DNA of 59,670 nt from Dehalococcoidia bacterium (GCA_022824185.1 JAJEAU010000020.1:1-59670); one strand, 5' to 3'; positions 20,376-29,345 are shown, counted from the stretch's first letter. Notes: generated from the sequence alone by a model not told the origin. Numbers and translations: made by a program.

Positions 20376-23093
20376 GTGCACCCACGCCGCGCAACAGCCA
20401 CGTTAACCTCCTTAACCCTTCTACTGTTCGCGCTTCTATCCCCTTTCGTTCTAACCCAATCCGTCGAAGCCGCCACTAGGTCCTTCTCCGACGGCATTCA
20501 TCAAGTCGGGACCGACATCGCTCCCGGTACCTACGTCGCCGAGAACCCCACCGGCATCTGTACTGTCCGATACACCTCGTCGGCTGATACGCAACCCCGT
20601 AATCCGACCTTTCTGACCCGTGCAATAATCACCATCACCGACCAAGACTCCGCCATCGAAACCATCAACTGCGGCGAGTGGCGGCCTCACAGCAAGACGG
20701 CACCAACAGCGGAACATTTCTCCGAAGGCACCTACGAGGTCGGTGTCGACATCGCACCGGGCATTTACACCGCATCGCAGAACGACGGCCGGTGCATCTG
20801 GTTCACGATACGGGACTTCACTCACCAACCCGACCCGAACCAATCGTTGACTTGGTGGAAAACCGGCCAACCCATCGTCCACATAACCGATGGCGACACT
20901 GGCTTCTACTCCATCCGATGCGGTAACTGGCAACTCCGAGCGGCTCCAGCACCCGAGCAACCCGTCACAGAGTTTTCCGACGGCTCCTACTTGGTAAACG
21001 TCGACATCGCACCGGGCACCTACACCACCGATGCCGGCGACACCAGATGCAACTGGTTCCGCACCGCGCCTTTCGGCGATCGCGCGCCTGACAACACCGG
21101 CGGCTATTCATCCATCGGCCACCAGACGATAACCATCCTTCCGACGGATTCCGGCTTTCACAGCCAAAACTGCGGAACGTGGCAGCTTTTCGTCGACCCC
21201 GATCCCGAAACAACCCCCGCCGAAACCATCGGTCAAGGGACCTTTGCGGTAGGTGTAGACATCCAACCGGGGGCATACGTCGCCGATGCCGTTGAAGGTC
21301 GCATATGCCGATGGTCCCACCTCAGCGGTTTCGCAGGTCGACCCGCCGACATCATCTCGTCCGGCAATGGCCTCACCCGCGGCATTACCGAAATCTCTCC
21401 CAACACTGCCGGTTTCCGATCCGTCAACTGCGGCGAATGGGTTCTCATTGAGCACGTACATCCTGACACCGCCACCACCAGCTTTGGGGATGGCGAACAC
21501 ATCGTAAACCTCCACATGCCTCCTGGCATCTACATGTCCCCTGGACCGGAAACCGGACGTTGCACATGGCGACGTGTGAGCGGTTTTGCCGATGCTCCCG
21601 CCGACCAGATAGCCGTCCGCAACCCTGTCGGTAAAAACATCGCCGAAATCAGCGCGTCCGATGCGATCTTCAAATCCTTCGGTTGTGGCGAGTGGACGCT
21701 TCTCGCAAAACCTGCAGATTCCAACCGCGTCACTGATTTCGGACGCGGCACTTGGGCTGTCGATGTGGAGATTGATCCGGGGACATATTCCGCCGACATT
21801 CCGCTCGGATCTGTCTGTTTCTGGAGTCGGCTGTCATCGTTCAGCGGGGAGGCAGACGCGTTCGTAACGTCCGAATCGTCGATCGGACACTCCGTGATGA
21901 CGGTCCGCGACTATGACGCGGGTTTTTATTCCGACGGTTGCGGGATTTGGAACGTTGTCGCCGAATTCGCCTCGGTCTCACAGAACGATCTACTGACTAC
22001 ATTCGATGACGGTGTGTATATCGTGAACCGACACGTTCCCTCGGGCACTTTTATCGCCGACGGGCTAACCAATGAGACGTGCTTTTGGAGTCGGCTGACG
22101 GGATTCGACGGCGATGATTTCAATCGCATCAACGTTTACGCCAGCGCAGGCCAAGCGATCGCGACGATCTTGGTGTCGGACATCGGCTTCCGCTCCTTTG
22201 GCTGCGGTACATGGCGGGCGGTATCGCAAGTGGATGATCCTCTGGGAAATCAGGTAACCCAGATCGGTTCGACGGGTGACTCTCAAGCATCAGCATCGAC
22301 CGTCGCGAATGAGGTGATGACGAGGTTTGGCGATGGCACATACCGGGTTGGTGTTGACATCGCTCCGGGCTTGTATTCGGTTTCCGATGAACAGCCATCT
22401 ACGTGCAGATGGCGAAGATTGAGCGATTTCACTTGGACGGGGGGAGTGGTCGTGGAATCTCTGGCATCGGGGAGAAAAATAGTTGACATCGCCGCGGAGG
22501 ATATCGGATTTGCGTCTTCGGGTTGCGGGTTGTGGGAGCTGGTCGATCTCGATGCCCTAACCGTCGCCGATCCTCTTCCCACCAGATTCAGCAGCGGAGC
22601 CCACGTCGTCGGCACTCACATCGATCCGGGCATCTATGTCGCCGTACCACGGAACGATTGGGGATGCAGATGGTCGCGAGTCTCCGGTTTCAGCGGTCAA
22701 CGGATGGACGCGATAGCTTCGGGTTTTGCGGACACCCGATGGATCGTGACTATCGACGCTGATGACCTCGGATTCGTATCCCATGGTTGCGGGACTTGGC
22801 GACGCATCGAAACCACGTTGAAACTCGGTCCATTCGACACATTCGCCGACGGAAACTACACCGTCAATGCCGACGTGCTTCCGGGCACTTACATCGCCGA
22901 CGTCTCTGAACAACCATTTATCGGCGGTGTGCCGACACCGATCTGCGAGTGGCGCCGAGTCGCAGGTTTCGGCCACACGGGCAGTCAAGAGATCGAACGA
23001 GGCGGCGGAAAGGGGAGAATCACGGTCACGATCGATGAAAGCGATGTCGGGTTCGTATCGTCGGGTTGCGGTGAATGGCAGAAATCCCGCTAA
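20376..23093 (+). CDS. secreted protein with ten copies of one ~85-residue domain
   Basis: A 905-residue exported protein. Residues 1-33 form a signal peptide (hydrophobic LTLLLFALLSPF, then an AxA-type cleavage region). The rest is ten repeats of one domain: an aromatic-[DG]-G-x-Y-x-V-x-DIAPGTY start, a Cys-x-W-x-R middle, a GF-like bend, and an end with D-x-GF-x-S-x-x-CGxW. Each repeat has two cysteines spaced to form one disulfide. Related single domains occur in actinobacterial and Chloroflexi lipoproteins; ten in tandem is notable. The start is GTG at 20376. No catalytic residues are evident, so an adhesive or structural surface role is inferred. Confidence 0.85.
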   Translation: MHPRRATATLTSLTLLLFALLSPFVLTQSVEAATRSFSDGIHQVGTDIAPGTYVAENPTGICTVRYTSSADTQPRNPTFLTRAIITITDQDSAIETINCGEWRPHSKTAPTAEHFSEGTYEVGVDIAPGIYTASQNDGRCIWFTIRDFTHQPDPNQSLTWWKTGQPIVHITDGDTGFYSIRCGNWQLRAAPAPEQPVTEFSDGSYLVNVDIAPGTYTTDAGDTRCNWFRTAPFGDRAPDNTGGYSSIGHQTITILPTDSGFHSQNCGTWQLFVDPDPETTPAETIGQGTFAVGVDIQPGAYVADAVEGRICRWSHLSGFAGRPADIISSGNGLTRGITEISPNTAGFRSVNCGEWVLIEHVHPDTATTSFGDGEHIVNLHMPPGIYMSPGPETGRCTWRRVSGFADAPADQIAVRNPVGKNIAEISASDAIFKSFGCGEWTLLAKPADSNRVTDFGRGTWAVDVEIDPGTYSADIPLGSVCFWSRLSSFSGEADAFVTSESSIGHSVMTVRDYDAGFYSDGCGIWNVVAEFASVSQNDLLTTFDDGVYIVNRHVPSGTFIADGLTNETCFWSRLTGFDGDDFNRINVYASAGQAIATILVSDIGFRSFGCGTWRAVSQVDDPLGNQVTQIGSTGDSQASASTVANEVMTRFGDGTYRVGVDIAPGLYSVSDEQPSTCRWRRLSDFTWTGGVVVESLASGRKIVDIAAEDIGFASSGCGLWELVDLDALTVADPLPTRFSSGAHVVGTHIDPGIYVAVPRNDWGCRWSRVSGFSGQRMDAIASGFADTRWIVTIDADDLGFVSHGCGTWRRIETTLKLGPFDTFADGNYTVNADVLPGTYIADVSEQPFIGGVPTPICEWRRVAGFGHTGSQEIERGGGKGRITVTIDESDVGFVSSGCGEWQKSR
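20484..23090 (+). repeat. ten-fold protein repeat region
   Basis: Ten units of about 250-270 bases encode the CxW/CGxW domain. Unlike the PD40 array, the DNA of the units is diverged and only the protein pattern is shared, so the expansion is old. The coding strand also becomes less C-rich after about 21.8 kb. Confidence 0.8.
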
Positions 23094-23132
23094 ACCGGCA
23101 GTCTAAAGCTATAACTAAACGTCTGCAAAAAG

Positions 23133-23161
23133 TTGACGAATTACGAAGTTGACAGTAGTAT
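23133..23161 (+). promoter_or_regulatory. sigma-70-like promoter
   Basis: TTGACG at 23133-23138 and TAGTAT at 23156-23161 are separated by exactly 17 bases, a good vegetative promoter match. The GTG start of the next gene is 43 bases further on. A second TTGACA (23149-23154) overlaps but has no well-placed -10. Confidence 0.5.
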
Positions 23162-23204
23162 CAAACCCTTAATCATGTTTACCGATACTTGAAGGGATTC
23201 ACAA

Positions 23205-23669
23205 GTGTCTACAAGTTACTTGGAGACAGGATTCCGTCAACTAGCCGAGAGACAACTCCTTGAGTTGGAATCGAAGCTTAAAGAGGCCGAAGATAGTATT
23301 CGGCGACTTGACGAGGAGCGCTCCCAGATCAACGCAGAGGTCTTGGCTTTACGTTCGCTATTGGCAATCGACTCCGGGCAGCCGATCGACGAACACGTCA
23401 ACTCACACCCTTACGCTGTCGATCCGAGAGACGCTGCGATAGAAGTCTTGCGCGAGCACGGCGGCAAAGATATGCATTACAAACTGCTCGCCGGCGAAGT
23501 GATGCACCGCGGCGGTAGGTTGCCATCGAAGTCGCCAGCCACCGCTCTGAACGCGATCATGAATCGCGACGACCGATTTGTGAGGCCGAATCGCCGCGGT
23601 TATTACGCGCTACGAGAGCACCATCCCGACGTCAAAGAGAATGCCGGACGCCGAAATGCGCGTGGTTGA
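23205..23669 (+). CDS. coiled-coil plus HARE-HTH-like winged-helix protein
   Basis: A 154-residue protein. Residues 10-65 form a Glu/Arg-rich coiled coil (LESKLKEAEDSIRRLDEERS). Residues 75-140 look like a HARE-HTH winged-helix domain: AAIEVLREHGGKDMHYKLLA, then a GGRLPSKSPATALNAIM core and a wing ending RFVRPNRRGYYAL. HARE-HTH domains occur in RNA polymerase delta subunits and in restriction or chromatin proteins that sense modified DNA. The GTG start has GAAGGG at suitable spacing. It sits in an accessory stretch, so a link to defence or DNA transactions is possible but unproven. Confidence 0.75.
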   Translation: MSTSYLETGFRQLAERQLLELESKLKEAEDSIRRLDEERSQINAEVLALRSLLAIDSGQPIDEHVNSHPYAVDPRDAAIEVLREHGGKDMHYKLLAGEVMHRGGRLPSKSPATALNAIMNRDDRFVRPNRRGYYALREHHPDVKENAGRRNARG

Positions 23670-23729
23670 TTAAATCGTTCGACCCGTTGTTTTTGGTGAT
23701 ACCCCCACAAGCTGCAAAGTAGGCATCAA

Positions 23730-24134
23730 GTGTCAGGATATGTCGCCGTTTTAGGTTCAAATTCAACTTGGGTGAATCTGGTCTTTGTCATTGTCATCGC
23801 GTTGCTTCCCGCCTCCATCATGGCATCAACATGCGAATCTGAACCCGGCATCAAAAAAGTCACCGCAGCCGATCTTGCTACTGCCGACGCAAAGGGAGAT
23901 GCCATAGCGTCAAGATGGGCGTATGCCACACGTCAAGCGTTTGAGAAGCGGATAGCGACACTGGAGGCCCAAGGCACGCGTGTCGCAAGAGATGCAACGC
24001 AGAGCGCGATAGATGCCAGACGTGGTCCTAGAGGCCGTTATGTTCCAACTCTAGCCCCGCGTCGCGAGCCACATCCGTGGCAACCAAATCCTCGCGGAGT
24101 CTTCCTGACGGCAACAGCGAGATCGGGACGCTAG
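23730..24134 (+). CDS. hypothetical exported protein
   Basis: A 134-residue frame opening from GTG with a hydrophobic N-terminal segment (VNLVFVIVIALLPASIMAS) that could be a signal peptide or a membrane anchor. A charged helical region (about 45-95) and a Pro/Arg-rich tail follow. I recognise no family. The lack of a convincing ribosome binding site and the biased tail leave some doubt that it is translated. It lies in the same accessory stretch as the winged-helix gene. Confidence 0.45.
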   Translation: MSGYVAVLGSNSTWVNLVFVIVIALLPASIMASTCESEPGIKKVTAADLATADAKGDAIASRWAYATRQAFEKRIATLEAQGTRVARDATQSAIDARRGPRGRYVPTLAPRREPHPWQPNPRGVFLTATARSGR

Positions 24135-24206
24135 GAGGCCCGTCATGAGTCCATGACACCGTGCAACCGTTGCACACCACCACCAATCCGAGCGAAGGAA
24201 ATCAAC

Positions 24207-24401
24207 ATGCCCAAAGACATCGAATCCATCACGATCCAAATATCCGTTGTTGTCAATGATCGTCCAACAAAGCCTTCCGGTGACAATCTTTATCAAGCAC
24301 CTGCATGGGTTGTACAGAAAGTGGCAGATGCGACGCCAAGCAGCCACTCCCCCGAAACTATTGCCAAAACCTTAATGGCGAGAGTTGAGCAGGCGATTTA
24401 A
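24207..24401 (+). CDS. small hypothetical protein
   Basis: A 64-residue protein starting MPKDIESITIQISVVVNDRP. GAAGGAAA lies about eight bases before ATG 24207, which is better than the longer frame from 24153. A beta-strand-like hydrophobic stretch is followed by a helical C-terminus. No known family. It is followed after 108 bases by the hairpin leader and a second small ORF, so these may form one small accessory unit. Confidence 0.55.
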   Translation: MPKDIESITIQISVVVNDRPTKPSGDNLYQAPAWVVQKVADATPSSHSPETIAKTLMARVEQAI

Positions 24402-24456
24402 CTCCAACGCTAGTACAATTTCGCGCGCGTTACGCAACGGCGCAACAAACAAAAAC

Positions 24457-24490
24457 GCCTCGGGTGTTGCTTGCAACAACACACCGAGGC
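24457..24490 (+). promoter_or_regulatory. hairpin in the leader of a small ORF
   Basis: GCCTCGG at 24457-24463 pairs perfectly with CCGAGGC at 24484-24490. The stem extends inward through GTGTTG and CAACAC with one bulged A, closing a short loop. A-rich sequence precedes it and no U-tract follows, so it is unlikely to be an intrinsic terminator. It ends 19 bases before the ATG at 24510 and just before the GAGGT ribosome binding site, so it could affect translation or RNA stability. Confidence 0.6.
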
Positions 24491-24509
24491 TCAGAAACGA
24501 GGTACCTAC

Positions 24510-24725
24510 ATGAGTAACTTTAACACGCGTCGCGTTCCGCGTCGTCGGATTTCAGCGTTTTTCGACGACAGTCCCGAAAACCCCACAGCCTACGACGTTC
24601 AAGGCAACCCCGCTCAATCCGAAATGGCGTTGATGGCCGGATACAAACAGACGCTCATCGACGAGTGGAAAGGCTCTGGCGGCCCACCGAGGATCGTGAT
24701 GCCAATCTTCGAGTTCTACGACTAG
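24510..24725 (+). CDS. small hypothetical protein behind a structured leader
   Basis: A 71-residue protein opening MSNFNTRRVPRRRISAFFDD and ending PRIVMPIFEFYD. It has a basic N-terminus, a Glu/Lys middle helix and a hydrophobic-acidic tail. GAGGT sits seven bases before ATG 24510. The upstream hairpin and a TACAAT hexamer at 24414-24419 suggest its own transcript. No known family. It may be a conserved small protein of the lineage or part of a mobile unit. Confidence 0.6.
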   Translation: MSNFNTRRVPRRRISAFFDDSPENPTAYDVQGNPAQSEMALMAGYKQTLIDEWKGSGGPPRIVMPIFEFYD

Positions 24726-24828
24726 CGGTTACCTTCCCGTGTAGTTCCCTTATTTTTGAGAAAGGTTCTCGGCGATTCTTGCGGGATCGACGCGGTCGGC
24801 CTATCGACCGAAGCGTCAACAGTGCGGG

Positions 24829-26031
24829 TCAACTCGTTGCTTTCGCAAGCGCCTTCGATAGGATACCAACGGCCTCGTCAATCTCGTCGGTGCTTGCGTT
24901 GAGCGGCGGCATGAACCGGAGCATGTTGGGGCGAACCGCGTTGAGCAATAGTCCGTTGTCCAAGCAGTCGGCCACGAGCGCTGCTGAAAGCTCTTCGCTC
25001 ATCTCGACGCCGACCAGCATCCCCATGCCTCGCACCTCGGTAACGACTGGATGATCCTCGCGCAACGCGTTCAGCTTACCCATCAGATATTCGCCGTTTC
25101 GCATCGCTTGACCCGGCCCATCTTCATCCAATAGCGCCTTTGCACCGGCTGCGCCGGCTGCCGTGGTCAGAGCGTTGCCACCAAACGTCGAGCCGTGGTC
25201 ACCGGGTTCGAGGACTGAGCAAAACTCTTTGCACGCGAATGCTCCCAGAGGAGCCCCGGAGCCTACTGCTTTGCCGAGAGTCATGACGTCAGGTTCGACA
25301 CCCGCGAAGCGCTGGTAACCGAACACGGTTCCGATCCGGCCCATACCAGTTTGGACCTCGTCGAGCATGAAGAGAATGTTCTTCTCTTTGCAGAAGGCTT
25401 GTACTCGCTTGAGGTAATCGGCGTCGGGGACGTTTACGCCACCTTCGCCTTGGACCGGTTCCAATAGAACCGCGCAGGTCTTGCCTTCCTCATAGGCGTT
25501 GGCAATCGCATCAAAGTCGTTGTACGGGACATTGACGAAACCGGGCATCAATGGTGTCCAGTTGTCTTGGTAGTGCGGTTGTCCGGTGGCGGCCATCATC
25601 GCTTGCGTGCGACCGTGGAAGGAGTCGAGTGCGGTGATGATCTCGTAGGCCCCGCCTAGGTTTTTGCGTCCCCACTTCCGCGCGAGCTTGCATGCGCCTT
25701 CGTTGGCCTCGGCTCCCGAGTTGCAGAAGAATACCCGGTCGACATCTGAGTTCTCGACGATGAATTGGGCTAAAGGCAGTTGCGGCGTCGTATAGAACAG
25801 GTTCGACATCTGCATGATCGAGGCTGCCTGATTGCTGATCGCCTCGGTGACGGCCGGGTGAGAGTGTCCCATGTTCAGGACCGCCCAGCCAGCGGTGAAG
25901 TCAAGGTAGGACCTGCCGTCATTGTCAAATACTCTGGAGCCTTCGCCTCGTACCAGCACCGGCGGCATTCGCCGCACAACCTGCATGTAGTACTTGGCTT
26001 CGAGGTCCTTGTATTCCTGAGTGGTTGTCAT
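24829..26031 (-). CDS. argD: acetylornithine/class III aminotransferase
   Basis: A 400-residue PLP-dependent aminotransferase. It shows DFTAGWAVLNMGHSHPAV, CNSGAEANEGACKLARKWG, DSFHGRT, the LLEPVQGEGGV strand, LDEVQTGMGRIG and the PLP lysine in TLGKAVGSGAPLGA. Length and motifs fit ArgD, which makes N-acetylornithine from its semialdehyde. A related omega-aminotransferase role cannot be excluded. argG nearby supports arginine synthesis. Confidence 0.9.
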   Translation of the reverse strand: MTTTQEYKDLEAKYYMQVVRRMPPVLVRGEGSRVFDNDGRSYLDFTAGWAVLNMGHSHPAVTEAISNQAASIMQMSNLFYTTPQLPLAQFIVENSDVDRVFFCNSGAEANEGACKLARKWGRKNLGGAYEIITALDSFHGRTQAMMAATGQPHYQDNWTPLMPGFVNVPYNDFDAIANAYEEGKTCAVLLEPVQGEGGVNVPDADYLKRVQAFCKEKNILFMLDEVQTGMGRIGTVFGYQRFAGVEPDVMTLGKAVGSGAPLGAFACKEFCSVLEPGDHGSTFGGNALTTAAGAAGAKALLDEDGPGQAMRNGEYLMGKLNALREDHPVVTEVRGMGMLVGVEMSEELSAALVADCLDNGLLLNAVRPNMLRFMPPLNASTDEIDEAVGILSKALAKATS

Positions 26032-26131
26032 GATTTTTCGGTCTCCAGAGTTGGGAAGGTAGCGGTCGACAACACCAATTCAATATACAACGGTGCGGAA
26101 TGCTAAAAGGGGGCGTCGATGCGTTACCTCA

Positions 26132-26740
26132 TCAATGGCGGATGTGAGGTTCCGGTCGTTCGCCTCGACGATCTCTCGGCAGCTCAACCAGCAGGTATCG
26201 GCCCAGGAGCAGGACCGCCAACAACACGATGCCGCCAAGAGCTACCCAGTTTGGGCCGGTCAAGAAAGCAACTCCGATGCCGACAACCAACGCCGCGATC
26301 GCAGAGTTCGGCCCGTCCTTCGTGATCGGCAGCGAAACGAGACCGATAACGGTCGGCAACAACCCCCAAGGTCCGAGCAACGTCACGCCAACACCCAATC
26401 CGGTCGCCAAACCTGCGCCTCCTCTGAAGCGCATGAACACGGGAAGCCAATGTCCAACCATCGCGAAAACCGCCGCTACTGGCAACAGAATGTCTGGGCA
26501 GCCGAGAACCATTCCGACAACGACGGCTACCACGCCCTTCAAGATGTCCAGCGCGAACACGATTGCGCCGTGCACTCGTCCCACCTTGCGGAACACGTTG
26601 GAGGCGCCCGGGTTGGCGGTGCCTATCGTGAAAATGTCGACACCCGCGCTGCGGGCGACCCACACGGCGAACGGGAGCGAACCTAGGAGGTACGCGATGA
26701 CCGCAGTTGCGATCGTGGCGATTGGTTCGTTGGGGATCAC
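26132..26740 (-). CDS. plsY: glycerol-3-phosphate acyltransferase PlsY
   Basis: PlsY acylates glycerol-3-phosphate from acyl-phosphate, starting phospholipid synthesis in the membrane. The 202-residue protein has about six hydrophobic segments and the motifs LLGSLPFAVWVAR, GTANPGASNVFR, ALDILKGVVAV and GHWLPVFMRFRGG. Its start overlaps the end of the DNA methyltransferase gene by four bases, so the two are cotranscribed. The last 15 residues form a charged cytoplasmic tail. Confidence 0.95.
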   Translation of the reverse strand: MIPNEPIATIATAVIAYLLGSLPFAVWVARSAGVDIFTIGTANPGASNVFRKVGRVHGAIVFALDILKGVVAVVVGMVLGCPDILLPVAAVFAMVGHWLPVFMRFRGGAGLATGLGVGVTLLGPWGLLPTVIGLVSLPITKDGPNSAIAALVVGIGVAFLTGPNWVALGGIVLLAVLLLGRYLLVELPRDRRGERPEPHIRH

Positions 26741-27639
26741 GGCGCGGTCGAATTGTCCGAAGCTTCAGCCAGTCGCATCGAGGCGACGTCGACATACTCT
26801 TGCGAAATCTCGTAACCGACGAATGACCGTCCAGATTCGACGGCGGCGATTGCGGTCGCTCCGCTTCCCATGAAGGGATCGAGGACTGTTTCGTCGGAGT
26901 AGGTATAGAGATTGATCAACCTTTTGGGCAGTTCGACGGGAAATGGGGCTGGATGTTGTGCTCGTTTGGCCGACGTCGCAGGGAAGCTCCAAGTGCTCTT
27001 CGTGTGTTCGAGGAAATCGTCTCTTGAGATGGTTGCTTCGCTCCCATCTGGACTTTTTCTGCCGAACGGCGGTTTTTGGAAGACCAGGATGTACTCATGC
27101 GTATCGCGGAGCGTTGGGTTCGAAGGCGACATCCAACTTCCCCAAGCGGTTGAAGTTCCGCTCATCCCTTTGTTCCAGATGATCTCGCCGCGCATGAAAA
27201 ACCCGATCTCGGCGGATATCTGAATGACGTAGGCGTGCAGTGGGATGTAGGGCTTCCGACCGATATTTGCGACGTTGACACAGGCGCGCCCTCCGTCGAC
27301 CAGCACGCGATAGGTTTCGGCAAGGACGTTCTTGAGGAGAACCAGATATTCGTCCATTGAGAGTTCGTCGTCATAGTCTTTGCCGACGTTGTAAGGAGGC
27401 GAGGTGACCATCAGATGGACGCAGCGGTCCGGAAGGTCGCCCATGTCTTCGCTGCTTTTGCAAAGGATCGCATTCCGGGCGCGTTCAGGTAACGGATTTG
27501 ACGGGAGAGGTGTCGGGTCGAGATCGGCCTCGATGCCGATTGGCATCAAGTTGCGGGAGTAGTAGGCGCTGGCGTCGTGGTTTTCACGCGTTCCTGCACC
27601 GAAGGATTTGGTCTGAGTGCCTTTTCGTCCGGTAGTCAC
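26737..27639 (-). CDS. beta-class site-specific DNA methyltransferase
   Basis: A 300-residue DNA methyltransferase. The catalytic motif IV is TSPPYNVG (about 79-86), and the SAM motif (DPFMGSGATAIAAVESGRS, about 250-270) comes after it, an order typical of the beta class that makes N4-methylcytosine or N6-methyladenine. No restriction endonuclease is adjacent, so this looks like an orphan or regulatory methyltransferase. It overlaps plsY by four bases. The recognition site cannot be read from sequence. Confidence 0.92.
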   Translation of the reverse strand: MTTGRKGTQTKSFGAGTRENHDASAYYSRNLMPIGIEADLDPTPLPSNPLPERARNAILCKSSEDMGDLPDRCVHLMVTSPPYNVGKDYDDELSMDEYLVLLKNVLAETYRVLVDGGRACVNVANIGRKPYIPLHAYVIQISAEIGFFMRGEIIWNKGMSGTSTAWGSWMSPSNPTLRDTHEYILVFQKPPFGRKSPDGSEATISRDDFLEHTKSTWSFPATSAKRAQHPAPFPVELPKRLINLYTYSDETVLDPFMGSGATAIAAVESGRSFVGYEISQEYVDVASMRLAEASDNSTAP

Positions 27640-27666
27640 GCTAATCGACTGGACCTTCGTTGATGA

Positions 27667-28665
27667 TCAACCCGGCAAACCACCCGTGCAGCGCATCAGG
27701 GTTTCTTGGACTAGGAGTTCGTGGTCTAGGGATCGGAGGGCGGGGGCGTTGTTCTTGATGGTTTTTACGAAGGCGGCGAAGGTGTCTACGTAGCGGCGGC
27801 GGTCTTCGAGGTCGAGGATCGTTACGCCTTCGGAGTAGTTGTCTTTCGGTTCGGTCAGGCAGAGGCGAAGGGTTTCAGCGGGTTCGAAGGGTTCCATGAT
27901 GGCGGAGCCTTGGGTGCCGTAGACCTCGAAGCGTCGAGCCATGGGGCGTGGCTCCATGGCGGCGATGTCGAGGGTCACGAGGGCGTTGGGGTACTCGAGA
28001 ACAGCCAACGTATTGTCCATAAAGTCTCGCGTTTCCGATGTGGCGTTTTGGAGGTATGAGGTGACGCGTTCGGGTCGGCCCATCATCCATACGATCTGGT
28101 CGAGCATGTGACCGCCGAGATCGTAAAGAACTCCGCCACGGTGGTAGGAAAGGCCTTGACGGTCTGTGAACTGACCGCCTTCTGAGCGTTCCGTGAGCCA
28201 CGTGGACATGTGGGCTCGGATCTGGAAGACGTGGCCGAGGAATCCTGAACGGATCCAGTTTGCCATGCGCTCGAAGCCGTCGTGTTTCCGAAACATGTAA
28301 CCGAGTGTGACTTGGAGGTTCTGGGCTTTGGCGTCTTCGATGACGCGCATGAAGCGGTGGAAGTCGTCGCCTGCGGGTTTGTCGTAAAAGCAGTGCTTGC
28401 CCGACTGGACGATGGCTTCGGTGTGGGCCAGCGCTTCGCGATTCGCGCCCTCGGAGGCGACGGCGACGATCTCGGGGTTGTCAAGGATGTCGTCGAAGGA
28501 GTCGAGCCAAGTGGCATCGTCCCATTGTCCGGAAGATTCGCAGAAGGCGCGACGATCCGCGTCTGGTTCGAAACAGCCGACGACTTCGACATCGGGGTGT
28601 TCGAGCATGACTTGGTAGACGCCTGCGGCGTGTCCGTGTTTTGTCCCTACTTGCGCTACCTTCAA
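27667..28665 (-). CDS. Gfo/Idh/MocA-family oxidoreductase
   Basis: A 332-residue NAD(P)-dependent dehydrogenase. The N-terminal Rossmann part opens LKVAQVGTKHGHAAG, the conserved lysine motif is CFYDKPAGDDF (usually EKP), and the C-terminal sheet domain has GGHMLDQIVWMMGRP. The start is TTG at 28665, forming a TTGA overlap with the trpF stop, with GGAGG shortly upstream. This is preferred over an ATG at 28764 deep in trpF. Substrate unknown, probably a sugar or inositol-like compound. It follows trpC-trpF in one transcript. Confidence 0.9.
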   Translation of the reverse strand: MKVAQVGTKHGHAAGVYQVMLEHPDVEVVGCFEPDADRRAFCESSGQWDDATWLDSFDDILDNPEIVAVASEGANREALAHTEAIVQSGKHCFYDKPAGDDFHRFMRVIEDAKAQNLQVTLGYMFRKHDGFERMANWIRSGFLGHVFQIRAHMSTWLTERSEGGQFTDRQGLSYHRGGVLYDLGGHMLDQIVWMMGRPERVTSYLQNATSETRDFMDNTLAVLEYPNALVTLDIAAMEPRPMARRFEVYGTQGSAIMEPFEPAETLRLCLTEPKDNYSEGVTILDLEDRRRYVDTFAAFVKTIKNNAPALRSLDHELLVQETLMRCTGGLPG

Positions 28666-29345
28666 ACCTTTGCCTCCAGTTTTGCGGTCTGGATGAACGA
28701 TTGGATTTTCCCGTGATCTTTGATGCCGTCGGTCTCGACGCCGGATGAGACGTCTACTCCCCACGGGGTAAGTTGCCGAACGGCAGATTGGACGTTATCG
28801 GGAGCCAGACCTCCGGCGAGGAGAACTCCTTCACGGTTGGCGATCTCTTCAGCCATGCTCCAGTCGAAGGATTTGCCGGTACCGCCGGGTTGGTTCTCCT
28901 CGTATCGGTCCAGCAGCACGATGCGATTGTTGGCCAGATGATGGTCCACGATGTCGCTCAACTGTTTGCGAGTCATGTCGGGTTTGATGCGGAGTTGACG
29001 GATCACGGGTTTCCACATCGCCCGCATGTATGCTTCGTCTTCCTCGCCGTTGAGTTGCACGTAGTCGAGGTCGACCTGTTGAGCGGTCTTGTTAACCCAC
29101 CGGGCGTCTTGGTTCAGAAATAGGCCGACGAGTTGAGGACCTTTCTGGCGGAGGCGCTTGACGCGGTGGTCTCTGGCTCGAATGCGATAGTTTCGGGCGA
29201 CTTCTTGAGCTTCGAAAGGAGTGAGTTGTCGGCGAACGCCTTCGACTAGGCACAGACCTAGGAAATCGGCTCCTGAGTTGGCGGCGACCATTGCAGAGTC
29301 GCCGTCGCGGAGGCCGCAGATTTTGACTTTGGGTTGGTAGGTCAT
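28662..29345 (-). CDS. trpF: phosphoribosylanthranilate isomerase
   Basis: TrpF rearranges phosphoribosylanthranilate to CdRP in tryptophan synthesis. The 227-residue TIM barrel shows KVKICGLRDGDSA, ADFLGLCL, VGLFLNQ, VQLNGEED, LLDRYEENQPGGTGKSFDW and the phosphate-binding LLAGGLAPDNV, ending with GVDVSSGVETDGIKD. It is about 20 residues longer than usual, mainly in an Arg/Lys-rich insert near 50-70. It overlaps trpC by ATGA and the oxidoreductase by TTGA. Confidence 0.96.
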   Translation of the reverse strand: MTYQPKVKICGLRDGDSAMVAANSGADFLGLCLVEGVRRQLTPFEAQEVARNYRIRARDHRVKRLRQKGPQLVGLFLNQDARWVNKTAQQVDLDYVQLNGEEDEAYMRAMWKPVIRQLRIKPDMTRKQLSDIVDHHLANNRIVLLDRYEENQPGGTGKSFDWSMAEEIANREGVLLAGGLAPDNVQSAVRQLTPWGVDVSSGVETDGIKDHGKIQSFIQTAKLEAKV

